From: CAWATZ01 sp963784995
GTDB taxonomy: Bacteria > Planctomycetota > Planctomycetia > Gemmatales > Gemmataceae
Assembly: GCA_963784995.1 (NCBI GenBank)
Contig: CAWATZ010000006.1
Location: forward strand, 248,001 to 312,000
Length of the DNA: 64,000 nt
Direction: 5' to 3'
The position numbers and the translations under genes were made by a program. Positions 36,687 through 46,276 of this stretch are shown here, piece by piece (position 1 is the first letter of the stretch; every line of letters starts with the position of its first letter). The notes under the pieces were generated by a model. That model was not told the DNA's origin. It did not search any database and worked only from the letters and a program-made list of their open reading frames with translations.

Positions 36687-37689
36687 TTAAAGGATGGCGG
36701 ACACCCGGGGAAAGATCGTCCGGGCTTCCTCGACAAGGTTCGGGTAACAGCCCGCATAGCGGGGGCCGAAGTGCATCAGGATCAACTTCTCCACCCGTGC
36801 TGCCTTGGCGAACTCGGCCGCGTGGGTCGCCGTCATGTGCCGATGCTGGGCGGCCTGCTTGGCCTGGGCCTGGGCATAGTAGCTGTCACAGTAGAGCCGC
36901 TGGGCCTTCTGGGCCAGGCGGAGCAGACCCGGCTTGACCGCCTCGCTCCAGGCCGTGTCGGTCACGAAGGCGGTCCGGGCCCCCTTGTGCTGCACGAAAT
37001 AGTTCTCGGCCAGCACACCCAGCGGGAAGCGGCCGCCGCCGATCTCCAGGACCGTGTCTGGCGGCGCATCCTCTCGGAGCAACCGCAGCGCCTCGCTCAC
37101 CCATTTGCCCGGCCGCAGGTCGCCCTTTTCCAGCCGTTCACCGTCCGGATGCCAGCCGCCGCGCTCCACCAAAGCATACGCCAGACAGGGAACCGTGTGG
37201 TCGCTCGGGGCCGTTTCCACGGTCAGGTCGGCGCTCTCGTAGATCGTCGGACCATTCCAGGCCATCTCGGTCACCTCGGGCACCGGGAATTTGCGGCTGC
37301 ACTCCAGCAAGGCCCACCGCTGCCGATCCGGCGGCAGGACCTCGTGGATCCGGAAGACGATCTTCTGGAACGGAAAATGCTGGATCTCATAGCTCTTGAT
37401 CCGCTGATAAATCCGCTCGATGGTCCCGGGAGGTCCGAAAATGTGGAGGGTCTTGTCCTTGTCAAGGTTCGCGCAGGATGCGGTCGAAGCCGACGAAGTG
37501 ATCGATGTGGTGATGCGTCAGGAACAGCGCCTGGAGGTCGCCGAGGCGCTGCGGATCGAGCCGACCGTTCTCGCCGGCGTCGAACAGGAAGGCATCGTCC
37601 TTGCCGGGGTAATCGATGAACAGGACCGGATCGCCCGTGGAGCCATTGACCAGACGGATTTCGGAAATGACGTGAGCCGGGCGGGCCAT
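36687..37689 (-). CDS. Metallo-beta-lactamase-fold hydrolase, RNase Z-like (one frame correction)
   Basis: About 333 residues. The N-terminal part has LFIDYPGKDDAFLFDAG and the metal motif HHHIDHF; the later part has YESADLTVETAPSDHTVPCL, FVTDTA and the final-histidine region LILMHFGPRY, consistent with the tRNase Z/RNase Z-like branch. One extra base near 37470 splits the gene: the first frame ends soon after GFDRILRE and the other resumes NLDKDKTLHIFGPPG. It could be a tRNA 3'-processing enzyme or a related hydrolase. It is co-directional with the MFS gene upstream and the channel-like gene downstream. Confidence 0.75.
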
Positions 37690-37793
37690 GAGGCGATTCT
37701 CCAGCAGCGCAGGAGGGACGAGCCTGCTTTTGATTGTAGGAAGGCGTCCCGTTGGTATCAGAGTATTCGATTGACGGCTCCTCTCCTTTGAAA

Positions 37794-37864
37794 GTAGGGT
37801 GGGCCGAGCGCAGCGAGGCCCACCGCTTGGCGTGGTGGGCCTCGCTGCGCTCGGCCCACCCTAC
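37794..37864. repeat. Perfect 31-bp palindrome at the MFS stop codon
   Basis: Arms 37794-37824 and 37834-37864 (GTAGGGTGGGCCGAGCGCAG type) with a 9-base loop. The TAG stop of the MFS gene (37863-37861) lies inside the right arm, so the element may have supplied the present stop. Confidence 0.85.
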
Positions 37865-39271
37865 TCCCCCTGCTCCGCGGGAAAGCGCACGGCCAGCGCC
37901 AGCAGCAGCCCCCCAATGACCAGGCTGCCCGCCCCCTGGATCACCAGCACCACGGGCGCGCCCCACAGGTCGGCCCAGCGGCCGGCGACCAGCGAGCCCA
38001 GCTGCTGGGCGCCGCTGAGCACCATCGACCAGATGCCCATGATCACGCCGCGGTTGTGGTGCCGGGCCGACAACTGCATCAGCGACTGCCCGGTGGCGAA
38101 CACCAGCACCAGGCCGCTTCCGACCAGGACGCAGCAGCTCTGGGCCTGGCTCAGCGTTCGCGACTGGCTCAGTCCCAGTTCGCCCAGCCCCGCCAGGGCC
38201 ACGCCCACGACCAGAAAGCGCCAGCTCCGCGAGCGGCTCCCCGACGAGGCCACCACCAGGGCCGACAGCAAGGCGCCGACGCCAACGGCGCTGAGCAAGA
38301 AGCCGTAGTCCGCGGCCCCTCCATCCATCGTCTTGCCGCCGCCGAGGTCCTCGTGGCTCAGGGCCGGCAGCAGTGTCAGCACCGGCCAGCCAAACAGGGC
38401 CAGGAACCCGACCAGGGTCAGCAGCAGGCTGCAAGCCGGGCCGGGAACCCAGGTAGTGAAAGCCCTCCCGCAGAGGGGCGGCGATCCGCCAGGCGAGGCT
38501 ACGCGGGCCCTCCAGTCGCTTCGTATAATCCGGAACGGTAATTGATACCGCATCAGGCCCAGGCTGGTCCTGCGGTGGCCCCGACAAGGGAGCGTTCAGC
38601 GGGGGTAACTCGGGCACCTGCCCGGGTCGGGAAAACCGGGTCCGGTCCATCAAAGCCAGGGCGATCAGGACGGCGACGTAGCTGACGGCGTTGCTGAGAA
38701 AGCACAGGCCCGCTCCCATGGTGGGCAGGGCCAGCGCTCCCAGCGCGGGACCGAGGGCCCGGGCGGAGTTGAACAGCAGCGAGTTGAGGCCCACGGCGTT
38801 GATCAGGTCCTCCGGGCCGACCATGTCATGGACGAACGCCAGCCGGGCCGGCAGGTCCAGGGCGGTCACCAGGCCGTTGCCCAGCGCCACCAGCAGCAAG
38901 TGCCAGGGTTTAACCCAGCCTCCCAGCGTCAGGACGGCCAGGATCAGGGCGAGGATCAGGAGGATGGCCTGGGAGATGAAGATCACCCACTGCCGCGGCC
39001 AGCGGTCGGCCAGGCTGCCGCCCCAGATGCCGAGCAGGAAGGTCGGCAGCACCTGGGCCGCCAGCACAGCCCCCGCCCAGAAGGACTTTCCCGTCAGCCG
39101 GTAGGCCAGCCAGGTCATGGCCGTGGCCTGCATCCACGTCCCCAAGAGCGAGATCAGCTGGCCCAGGAAGTAGAGCCGATAGTTGGAATGCCGCAGGGCG
39201 CGAAAGGGACGCCACCACCGGGAGGCCGGCGGACCGGGAGGGGATTCAGGGGAAGCCGGTGTGTCGGACAC
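37861..39271 (-). CDS. MFS transporter, enterobactin-exporter-like (one frame correction)
   Basis: About 470 residues, GTG start. Twelve predicted membrane helices; FRALRHSNYRLYFLGQLISL, then GTWMQATAMTWLAYRLTGKS, and the loop GGSLADRWPRQWV (MFS motif A) mark the EntS/MFS_3 group. The loop between helices 6 and 7 is long and polar. One extra base near 38450 shifts the frame, after which SLLLTLVGFLALFGWPVLTL and further helices continue to the stop at 37861. Substrate unknown. The XRE regulator gene ends 36 bases upstream on the same strand. Confidence 0.78.
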
Positions 39272-39307
39272 AAGCGGAGGCGAGGCCTCGCTCCGGGGGC
39301 GTTTGCT

Positions 39308-39886
39308 TCACTCGCGGTTGGGCCTGACCTTATCGTAAATCAAATCGATCAGTTGCTCCAGCAATTCCAGATACTCGGTGCCGGAGATGGTGTTGATCTT
39401 GCGCACCAGCTCGCGTCGCCTCTCCAGGCGTCTGACAAAGGTTTCGACACCCACCGCGACCAGCGGGCCATCGTCTCCCTGGCCGGCCAGCAGTTCCTCG
39501 ACCTCGCTGGCACTTAGCTTGCGGGCCCGCTCCGAGTTGCGCTCCAGCCAGGCGAGCAGCTCGGGCTGGCTGGCCTGGTCGTAAAGGCGGCGAAAGGTAT
39601 CGCTCTGGCTGGTCAGTTCCTGAACCTGCCGGGTCATCCGTGGCAGCAGCCGTTCCAGCGGTAGGGTGAGCAGATCGTTGACCGACAGTCCCAGGGCCCT
39701 GGCGCAGGCACTGACGGTGGCGTTGCGGAGCCGGCGCGTACCGCCCTCGACCAGGATCTGCCGGACCGTGTGCCGGTTCAGGTCGGCAATCCGGGCAAAG
39801 TCTTCCTGGTTCCAGCCGCGCTCCCGGACCAGCCGGGCGATCTTGGAAGCCAGCTCCACGCTGTCATTCAGCGTTTGTTCGTCCAT
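39308..39886 (-). CDS. XRE-family transcriptional regulator
   Basis: 192 residues. The helix-turn-helix at about 12-70 reads SKIARLVRERGWNQEDFARI, then LNRHTVRQIL, then ARALGLSVNDLLTLP. The C-terminal part is helical and charged, probably for oligomerisation or ligand sensing. It lies between the tyrosine recombinase and the MFS gene, all on the minus strand, so it may regulate this group. Confidence 0.8.
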   Translation of the reverse strand: MDEQTLNDSVELASKIARLVRERGWNQEDFARIADLNRHTVRQILVEGGTRRLRNATVSACARALGLSVNDLLTLPLERLLPRMTRQVQELTSQSDTFRRLYDQASQPELLAWLERNSERARKLSASEVEELLAGQGDDGPLVAVGVETFVRRLERRRELVRKINTISGTEYLELLEQLIDLIYDKVRPNRE

Positions 39887-39978
39887 GCAGCGATCCTACT
39901 CGCCGAACGTGGGTGGGAAAAGGCCTGTTGGCGTGACGCCGTTGAGGTCCCAGGGCTGCCGCCAATGCACCCAGGGCG

Positions 39979-40914
39979 TCAACCCTGCTCGGTCCCTCGC
40001 GGATGGAAGCGCTGGTGAATGGCCTTGAGCCGGTCGCGGTCCACGTGGGTGTAGCGCTGGGTGGTCTGGATGCTGCTGTGGCCGAGCAGCTCCTGGACGG
40101 TGCGCAGGTCGGCGCCGCCGGCCAGCAGGTGCGTGGCGAAGCTGTGTCGCAGCGTGTGCGGACTGACGCGGGCGTTCAGGCCGGTGCGGCGGACGTACTT
40201 CTTGACCACCACCCAGAGCATCTCGCGCGTCAGTTGCCGGCCGCCCCGGCTGACGAAGACCCATTCCGTCTCGGGTGCGGTCTGGACCAGCGAGGGCCGT
40301 TGCTGTTCCAGGTAGGTGCGCAGGGCGTGGATGGCGGGCTTACCGATCGGCACGATGCGCTGCTTGCTGCCCTTGCCGAAGCATTTGAGGAAGGACGAGT
40401 CCAGATGCAGGTCGGTCAGCTTGAGCCCGACCACCTCCGAGGCCCGCGCGCCGGTGGCGTACAGCGTCTCCAGGATGGCCCGGTCGCGCAGGTAAAAGCG
40501 ATCCTGCGACAGGGGGGCTTCCAGCAGCCGGGTCACCGCCTCCGGGCTGAGCACCTGCGGAATGCGGGCCCACAGGCTCGGGGAGCTGAGCAGATCGACC
40601 GTGCCGGTGGTGGTGCGCTCCTCCAGGCGCAGGAAGCGGTAGAACATCTTGAGCGAGACCAGGTGCCGGGCCTGGCTGGCCGGCGCCAGCCCTTCGGTGC
40701 GGAGGAACTCGACGTAGTCGGTCAGCTCGCGGAGGTTGGGCAGCAGGTAATTGGCAACGCCGCCGCCGGCCACCCAGTGGAGGAACCGATCCAGGTCGCG
40801 CGTGTAGGCCAGGTAGGTGTTGTTCGCCAGGCCGCGCTCGCCCTGGACGTAGTGGCGAAAGGCCTGGATGTCGTCGTTGAGAGCGGTAAAGCGGGCGGTC
40901 TCGTCGGTGGGCAT
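39979..40914 (-). CDS. Tyrosine recombinase XerC/XerD
   Basis: 311 residues with a complete catalytic set: Arg157 (GARASE), Lys181, His253-x2-Arg256 (HTLRHSFATHLL), His279 (LLGHSS) and Tyr288 (QRYTH). The N-terminal SAM-like core-binding domain is about 15-100. The length and the SPHTLRHSFATHLLAGGADL region are typical of XerC/XerD, which resolve chromosome dimers at dif. It is not an integron integrase and is unrelated in detail to the truncated gene at 34176. No dif site was identified nearby. Confidence 0.87.
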   Translation of the reverse strand: MPTDETARFTALNDDIQAFRHYVQGERGLANNTYLAYTRDLDRFLHWVAGGGVANYLLPNLRELTDYVEFLRTEGLAPASQARHLVSLKMFYRFLRLEERTTTGTVDLLSSPSLWARIPQVLSPEAVTRLLEAPLSQDRFYLRDRAILETLYATGARASEVVGLKLTDLHLDSSFLKCFGKGSKQRIVPIGKPAIHALRTYLEQQRPSLVQTAPETEWVFVSRGGRQLTREMLWVVVKKYVRRTGLNARVSPHTLRHSFATHLLAGGADLRTVQELLGHSSIQTTQRYTHVDRDRLKAIHQRFHPRGTEQG

Positions 40915-40934
40915 GGGGCCTCCCGCATCATGCT

Positions 40935-41026
40935 CCCCTCTCCCCTTGTGGGAGAGGGGTTGGGGGTGAGGGGCTTTTTCCGATTTATCGTTTCGCGCTC
41001 GCTAACCCAGCGCGAAACGATAAATC
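40935..41026. repeat. Two adjacent palindromes upstream of the recombinase gene
   Basis: CCCCTCTCCC/GGGAGAGGGG at 40935-40959 is followed by perfect 18-bp arms GATTTATCGTTTCGCGCT (40982-40999) and its inverse (41009-41026). The 18-bp arm recurs exactly in the palindrome at 61647-61692, again together with the CCCCTCTCCCC motif. Confidence 0.8.
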
Positions 41027-41064
41027 AACAGCCTTTCCCTTGTTATCGGACGCCCGCCCGAAAA

Positions 41065-41129
41065 ACAATCAGCCCGCAGCGCTCCCGGGGCGAACTCCGC
41101 GCTCCCGGACAGCGTTGCGGGCTGATTGT
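41065..41129 (-). terminator. Hairpin after the DUF6263 gene
   Basis: ACAATCAGCCCGCAGCGCT (from 41065) pairs with AGCGTTGCGGGCTGATTGT (to 41129) with one mismatch. It lies 26 bases beyond the minus-strand stop. Confidence 0.55.
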
Positions 41130-41154
41130 AGCAATCCGACGCCCTGGCCTGCGC

Positions 41155-42201
41155 TCACTTCTCCGGCTTGGCAGCCGGCAGGAAGGTCTTGTCGCTGGTC
41201 TCGACGCTGCTTTTCTGGGTCTGGGTCAGGGTGACCTTGGTGGTCTGGCCGCCGATCTCGATGTCCAGGTCGCCGGACAGGTCCAGGTCCATGTTCGACC
41301 TCTCGATCCAGCCCTTGTCGGGATTGAACAGGATCGTGCCGCTGGCCTTGCTGCTCTTGAGGTTGGCGTTCTTGATCTTGAACGGCAGGCCCCCGGTGCC
41401 GCCGCCGGCACCCTCGGCCTTGGGCTCGCTGTACTTCAGCGTGGACTCGACCGTGATCTTGGCCAGCTTGTTATCCATGCCGACGTATTTGTAGGTGTAC
41501 GAGTTGTCGTACTTGCCGATGGGGCCCATGTCGAGGGTGCTTTTGCGTTCCCAGGTGTCGTCTTTCTTCACTTCCTTGTTGGGGATGGCGCCGAAGGTGG
41601 GCTCGGCCATCTCGATCAGGGCCTTCTTGCTGAGGATCTGCTCCAGCAGCGGCTTCATCTGCGGGTTGGCCTTGACCAGCTTGGCGAGGAACTCTTCCCG
41701 GCCCTCGACCTCGGTCACCTCGTAGGGCTTACCCGCCTTGGCCTTGAGGGTGATCTTGAATTCGGAGTCCTTCAGGGCGTTGAAGAACTCGGCCAGCGGG
41801 TTGCTGCCCGCTTCTTTCTTGGTCGAATCGTAAGAGATCTTCTGCGCGCCGATGTCGATGTCCATGGCCACGCCTTCGATCTTCTGGACGATGATCCAGG
41901 TATCGTCTGTCTGCTTGGTCGGCGTCCAGCTGAAGTAGAAGGTCTGGCTCTGGTTCTGTTTGACGTCCTGGTTCTGGACCTTCATGGACTGCTCGGTCTT
42001 GGTGACCATCTTCTGATAGAACGGCGTATTGGCTTTGAACGTCCACTTGAGGAGGACCTTCTCATCGCCCTTCTTCTCGTCCGGCTTCTTGTCTTCTTTC
42101 TTCGTGTCCGGCTTCTTGTCGTCCGGCTTCTTCTCCTGTCCGATTGTGGGCAGCACGCCCACGCCAAGGATCAGGGCCATGACCAGCAAACGACGCAACA
42201 T
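41155..42201 (-). CDS. DUF6263-family exported protein
   Basis: 348 residues from the ATG at 42201, which has AGGAGG 10 bases upstream; earlier in-frame starts lack one. Signal peptide MLRRLLVMALILGVGVLPTIG, then a lysine/aspartate-rich linker (KKPDDKKPDTKKEDKKPDEK). A beta-rich domain follows, with LLKWTFKANTPFYQKMVTKT, SKKALIEMAEPTFGAIPNKE and DTWERKSTLDMGPIG, as in DUF6263 proteins common in planctomycetes. Function is unknown; probably periplasmic or surface-exposed. Confidence 0.8.
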   Translation of the reverse strand: MLRRLLVMALILGVGVLPTIGQEKKPDDKKPDTKKEDKKPDEKKGDEKVLLKWTFKANTPFYQKMVTKTEQSMKVQNQDVKQNQSQTFYFSWTPTKQTDDTWIIVQKIEGVAMDIDIGAQKISYDSTKKEAGSNPLAEFFNALKDSEFKITLKAKAGKPYEVTEVEGREEFLAKLVKANPQMKPLLEQILSKKALIEMAEPTFGAIPNKEVKKDDTWERKSTLDMGPIGKYDNSYTYKYVGMDNKLAKITVESTLKYSEPKAEGAGGGTGGLPFKIKNANLKSSKASGTILFNPDKGWIERSNMDLDLSGDLDIEIGGQTTKVTLTQTQKSSVETSDKTFLPAAKPEK

Positions 42202-42357
42202 GGAAATTCGAGCCTCCTGAAACGAGGGATTCTGGCAATCCTGGACCCAAAGCTGACGTAACCCTTCCTTTTTACCGATTTCGGCCAGAGAAACAAGACA
42301 GACCGGCAAAATTCAGTTGACGGGGCGCTGCCGGCCCGCCTAGACAAGCCCGGAGCA

Positions 42358-42421
42358 TCGTGGCCGCAGGCGGCTCGCCTGCGTGCCGGACGGCCAGCAG
42401 GCGAGCCGCCTGCGGCCACGA
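42358..42421. repeat. Perfect 25-bp palindrome
   Basis: Arms 42358-42382 (TCGTGGCCGCAGGCGGCTCG...) and 42397-42421 with a 14-base loop, between divergent DUF6263 and deaminase-like genes. Confidence 0.85.
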
Positions 42422-42442
42422 CAACGAACGAAGGAGACGCAC

Positions 42443-43393
42443 GTGGACCTGATCAGCACCCTTTCCGGCTCGATGATGGAAGGTTTCCTGCCCCGGGGCT
42501 GGGACCTGAAGCGAATGGACCAGCTGGCCGAGCAAGGCCCGGAGCAGGTCACGAAACGGCAAGGCTGGTGGCACCCCCAGTTCGAGCCGGTGCCCTGTGC
42601 CACCGTCGAGGACTTCGACACCTTCATGGGTCACGAGATCGCCCGGGAGATTCAGCTGGCCCGCCTGTCCGGCCGGACCATTGTCTTCATCCTCCCCGTC
42701 GGTCCGATGGGCATGTACCGCTGGACCGTCTTCTTCCTCAAGGAGTGGGGCGTCTCCTGCGATCACGTCCACGGCTTCAACATGGACGAATGGTCGGACG
42801 CCCAGGGCAACACCCTGCCCGGCAACGCCACCGGCTCCTTTCAGCACGCGATGGAGCAGGCGTTCTACGGCCCACTCGGCGGGCTGACCGTCCCGGCGAA
42901 GCAGCGCCATTTCGCGGTCAAGACGGAACTGCCGGCCTACGCCCAGAAGATCGGCGAGCTGAAAAAGCAGGGAGCGAAGCTGGTGACGGTGTTCGGCATT
43001 GGCCGGGTGTGTCACATTGCCTTCTGGGAGCCGCACTTCGCCTCCGAGTTTGCCAATGAGGCGGACTGGAAGGCCCAGACACACCGGCTGGGGGCCCGGC
43101 TGCACCCGCTGACCATCGAGCAGAACGCCCTGACCAGCTTCCGCAGCCGGACCACCCTGGTCCCGGCCTGGGCCAACACCATCGGGCCGGGCCTGTTCCT
43201 GGCCGCCGACCGGATCATCGGCGGGGCCGACGGCATCCTGGGCCGGGGCATGCAGTGGCAAGGGCTGTCGCTGCGCATGACCTTGCAGACAGAGCCGACC
43301 CCGTGGATTCCCAGCAGTTTCATGCCCACCCTGGCGGGCCGGCTGTTCTTCCTGCGCGAACTGGCGGAGCCGTTGCTGGCCGAGTGCCATTAA
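42443..43393 (+). CDS. Glucosamine-6-phosphate deaminase/isomerase-like protein
   Basis: 316 residues from GTG at 42443, preceded by AAGGAG at 6 bases. NagB/6-phosphogluconolactonase-fold features are IVFILPVGPMGMYRWTVFFL in place of the usual GxTP segment, HGFNMDEWSD (family acidic DEW region) and FGIGRVCHIAFWEP (in place of the GxGxDGHIAFNEP motif). The active-site loop is therefore altered, and the substrate may differ from glucosamine 6-phosphate. A monocistronic gene by spacing. Confidence 0.78.
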   Translation: MDLISTLSGSMMEGFLPRGWDLKRMDQLAEQGPEQVTKRQGWWHPQFEPVPCATVEDFDTFMGHEIAREIQLARLSGRTIVFILPVGPMGMYRWTVFFLKEWGVSCDHVHGFNMDEWSDAQGNTLPGNATGSFQHAMEQAFYGPLGGLTVPAKQRHFAVKTELPAYAQKIGELKKQGAKLVTVFGIGRVCHIAFWEPHFASEFANEADWKAQTHRLGARLHPLTIEQNALTSFRSRTTLVPAWANTIGPGLFLAADRIIGGADGILGRGMQWQGLSLRMTLQTEPTPWIPSSFMPTLAGRLFFLRELAEPLLAECH

Positions 43394-43789
43394 CTGTTGC
43401 ACTCAACCGGCCCGTTTGATTATGATGCCGCGAAATCGGTTCCTGGAAGGGCGCCGACAACTGATTACCCGCTGGCCGTTGAAAGGATTCCAATGACCAG
43501 GCCGAGGTCTGGCCTGGGAATGGGCGCTCCCCGTTCCCCGGGCTTTGTGCTTGTCCCCCAACGACCGCAAGAAGCGCCGCTCCGTCTGGGTCTTGCCTCC
43601 ATTTCGGCAGGGTGTGAGTTCGTCCCCACCTGCTCCGCTGCGCCTTCTGCTTTCCGGGTCCATCCCCAATCCGGCCGCTCTCTCCGGGCTTCCTTCGGGA
43701 CCGTCCGGTGTCGGCCGACGTGGGGGATTGACCGCCGTCAAGGTTGTTTGTTGCCGGAAATGCGCAAGATCCGAAATGGAGAAACGGTG
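43394..43789. other. Gene-free stretch of about 400 bases
   Basis: I see no supported gene. A plus-strand frame crosses the whole gap but has no ribosome site at its start and reads like non-coding sequence. It probably holds the promoter of the GT-C-like gene cluster. Confidence 0.5.
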
Positions 43790-46184
43790 ATGGGCCCCAC
43801 ACTCTGCCACGACAAGCCGCGAACGCTGACCAGTGCCTGCGCCGCTGGCGGAAGAACGCCACGCCAGCGGTGTCTCCAGGGCCCGTTCCCCAATCCCGGG
43901 CCGTGCTGACCCGGTCCGTATTCGTCGGCCTGTACCTGGCCGTGCTGGCCTGGTTTGGTCTGGTGGACGTCTACCGCACCAGCTTCTCCGAGGCCAGCCC
44001 GCTCTATTACGGCTACTTCCTGGCCCGCATCCTGTACGTGACCTACCTGGGCTGGTGTCAGTTCTTCCTGGGCAAACAGCTGCTCTCGTTCTGGCAGCGG
44101 CGGCAGGCCGGCCTGAAACTGACCGTGCTGGACGAGTACCTGCTCTGTTTCTACAGCGGGGGCGCCCTCCTGGCCGGGGTGACCTTTGTTCTGGGGTTCC
44201 TCAACCTGTACTGGTACTGGCTCTTTGTCTGCGGCAGTGTCGGGCTGGTGGTGCTGTCCTCGGCCGAGTTCGTCCGCACAGGCCGGGTCTGGTGGCAGAC
44301 GGCCCGGACCGCTCTGCTGGATCGGCGGAGCTGGATCCGGCTGGGGGCCACCTGGCTGGTCTTTGGCTGCATCCTGATCCTGATGGGGGCCCTGGTCGCT
44401 TTCAAGGGACTGTACCCGGGAGGGGGCGGCGATTACTACACGCACTACTTCCCCTACTTCCGTCACGTGCTGCTTTCTCATGGGTTGTGGCCCAACGACG
44501 TCTGGTATCATTTTTTCGTCTCCAAGGGGGCCACGATCACCATCACCAGCATGCTGCTGACCGACCCCCTCGCTCCCGAGATGGTCACCTACCTCTACTT
44601 CCTGGTCGGCACCATGGCCGTCTGGTCGCTGCTGCGCCGCTGGGCCAACAACCGCATCATTCCCGGTCTGGGCATGGCGGCTTGCCTGGGGGCCTTGCTC
44701 TGGACGCCGAACCGGATGTTTGGTGAATGGGGTCTGTTCCAGAAACATCACGAGTTCACGGCCAGCTTGCTGCTGTCGCTGGTGTGGCTGGTGGTGGTCT
44801 GCCCGGATGCCCGGGGCCCGCGCGGAAGGCGTGGGCGTGCTTCCTGGCCCTGTTCGTGCTGCACTGTGTGCTGCTGGCGCCGACCGTGTTTCCCCTGGTC
44901 TTTGCCCTGCTCGGGCTGGCCGCGCTGCTGGCCGTCCGCAAGCGGATCTGGGGCCTCTTCGCGGCCTCGGCGGCCGGGCTGGCCTGCGCCACGGCGGTCT
45001 GCGCCGGGCTGCTGACGCTCAATTACTGCTGCACCGGGCTGGCCGAGGTCACGCCCATGCGCCTGTTCTGGAAATACGCCGACCAGGAACGCTTCAGCAA
45101 GTGGGTGAGCCCCTACTTGATGGTGCTGCTCCTGGAAGGTTCCTCGCCCAACATGGGAGACATTCAGCTTGTCGAGCACGAGACGCTGTCGCGGTGGGAC
45201 TATCTGCGGATGCTGACCCGGATGCACGTGATTCACTCCGTGTTCCCGGACGCCGCCGAGGAGGTCCCCTGGTGTCTCTTGCTGGTGCTGGGCCTGGTCG
45301 CCTTGCAGTTCTGGTCCGGAAAAACAGTCGCCCTCGATCTGGATCGGCCGGGCGTTCCCATCGTCGGCCTGTTTGCCGCGGCCATCCTCCTCAGTCAGCT
45401 GGTGACCCAGCCGGTCTCGGTCTTCCGGTACTTCTCCTTCATGGTCTTCCTGGTTGTGCTGCTGGGCCTTGGAGTGTGGCTCGTGTTCTTCCATCTCCTC
45501 CCCAGCCGGAAACTGGTCTGGCTCACCTCGTACGTGATGCCGGCCCTGCTGACCTGCCTGGTCGCCTACCAGAGCATTGTGGCGGTGCCCAACAGGGACC
45601 GGCGCGACATGCTGCGCCTGGTCGCGGGGCAGGAGAGCCTGGAGGAGGCCTACCGGAAACACGATGTCACCAGCGCTGCTCCCGTCGCGATCCGGGAGGT
45701 CGTGGGACGGCAGGCGCGCGTCTACTCGTTCAACGTCAACAATTACTGCATGACGCCGGACTGCGAACTGGAGTCGTTTGTGTCGTTCGCTCTGCATCAG
45801 GACTGGCACACGGTCCTGTTTGAGCCGGCCGAGCAGGCCCGAGCCGCTCTGCAGAAGCAGGGACTCAACTATTTCCTGATCGATCTGAACAAGGACGTGA
45901 TCGACGTTTTGCAGTATTCGCCTTTGTTCCAGCCCGAGAACGTCGGCAAGTACCTGGAGGTCCGCTGGCACAGGGGCAGCACCTACCTGCTGACCTGGCC
46001 CGGACCTGACACCCAGCCTCTTTCCGAAGAGTTCCTGACGATTTGGGCGCACGTGGAGTTCTGGAACCCTTGTGATCTTGGCCCCCTCTATGAGGTGGTT
46101 CGCACGATCTACGAGCAGAACAAGGGCAAACCGTTCCCGATTGTCCGTGATCCCTCCTTGCCGCACCCGATTGGCTGGCAGTGA
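43790..46184 (+). CDS. Polytopic GT-C-like membrane protein 1 (two frame corrections)
   Basis: About 798 residues if the ATG at 43790 (GGAG 8 bases upstream) is the start. Many membrane helices, with a conserved loop GGGGDYYTHYFPYFRHVLLS, then GLWPNDVWYHFFVSKGATIT and KHHEFTASLLLSLVW. The C-terminal soluble part is VYSFNVNNYCMTPDCELESF and GLNYFLIDLNKD. The frame must change twice: one missing base between 43793 and 43830 and another near 44820. Position, size and topology resemble GT-C glycosyltransferases that act on lipid-linked sugars, but no family motif was confirmed. The product at 48223-50622 is a close paralogue, and the last 400 bases are almost the same in both. Confidence 0.62.
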
Positions 46185-46276
46185 GAGGCTGTCCCGGAGG
46201 GGGAGGGCCGCACGGCCGGAATGGGTGAATCATCCCTGGCCGCACTCTGCCCCGCTCTTCCATGCGAGGTGAGCCG

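Noticed and set aside
40003..42261. Open plus-strand frame of 752 codons opposite the recombinase and DUF6263 genes
   Set aside because: It crosses two well-supported minus-strand genes and the intergenic palindromes; a composition artefact.
43397..43909. 170-codon plus-strand frame before the GT-C-like cluster
   Set aside because: No ribosome site at its start and no recognisable protein; only its last part, from the ATG at 43790, is plausibly the start of the membrane protein.
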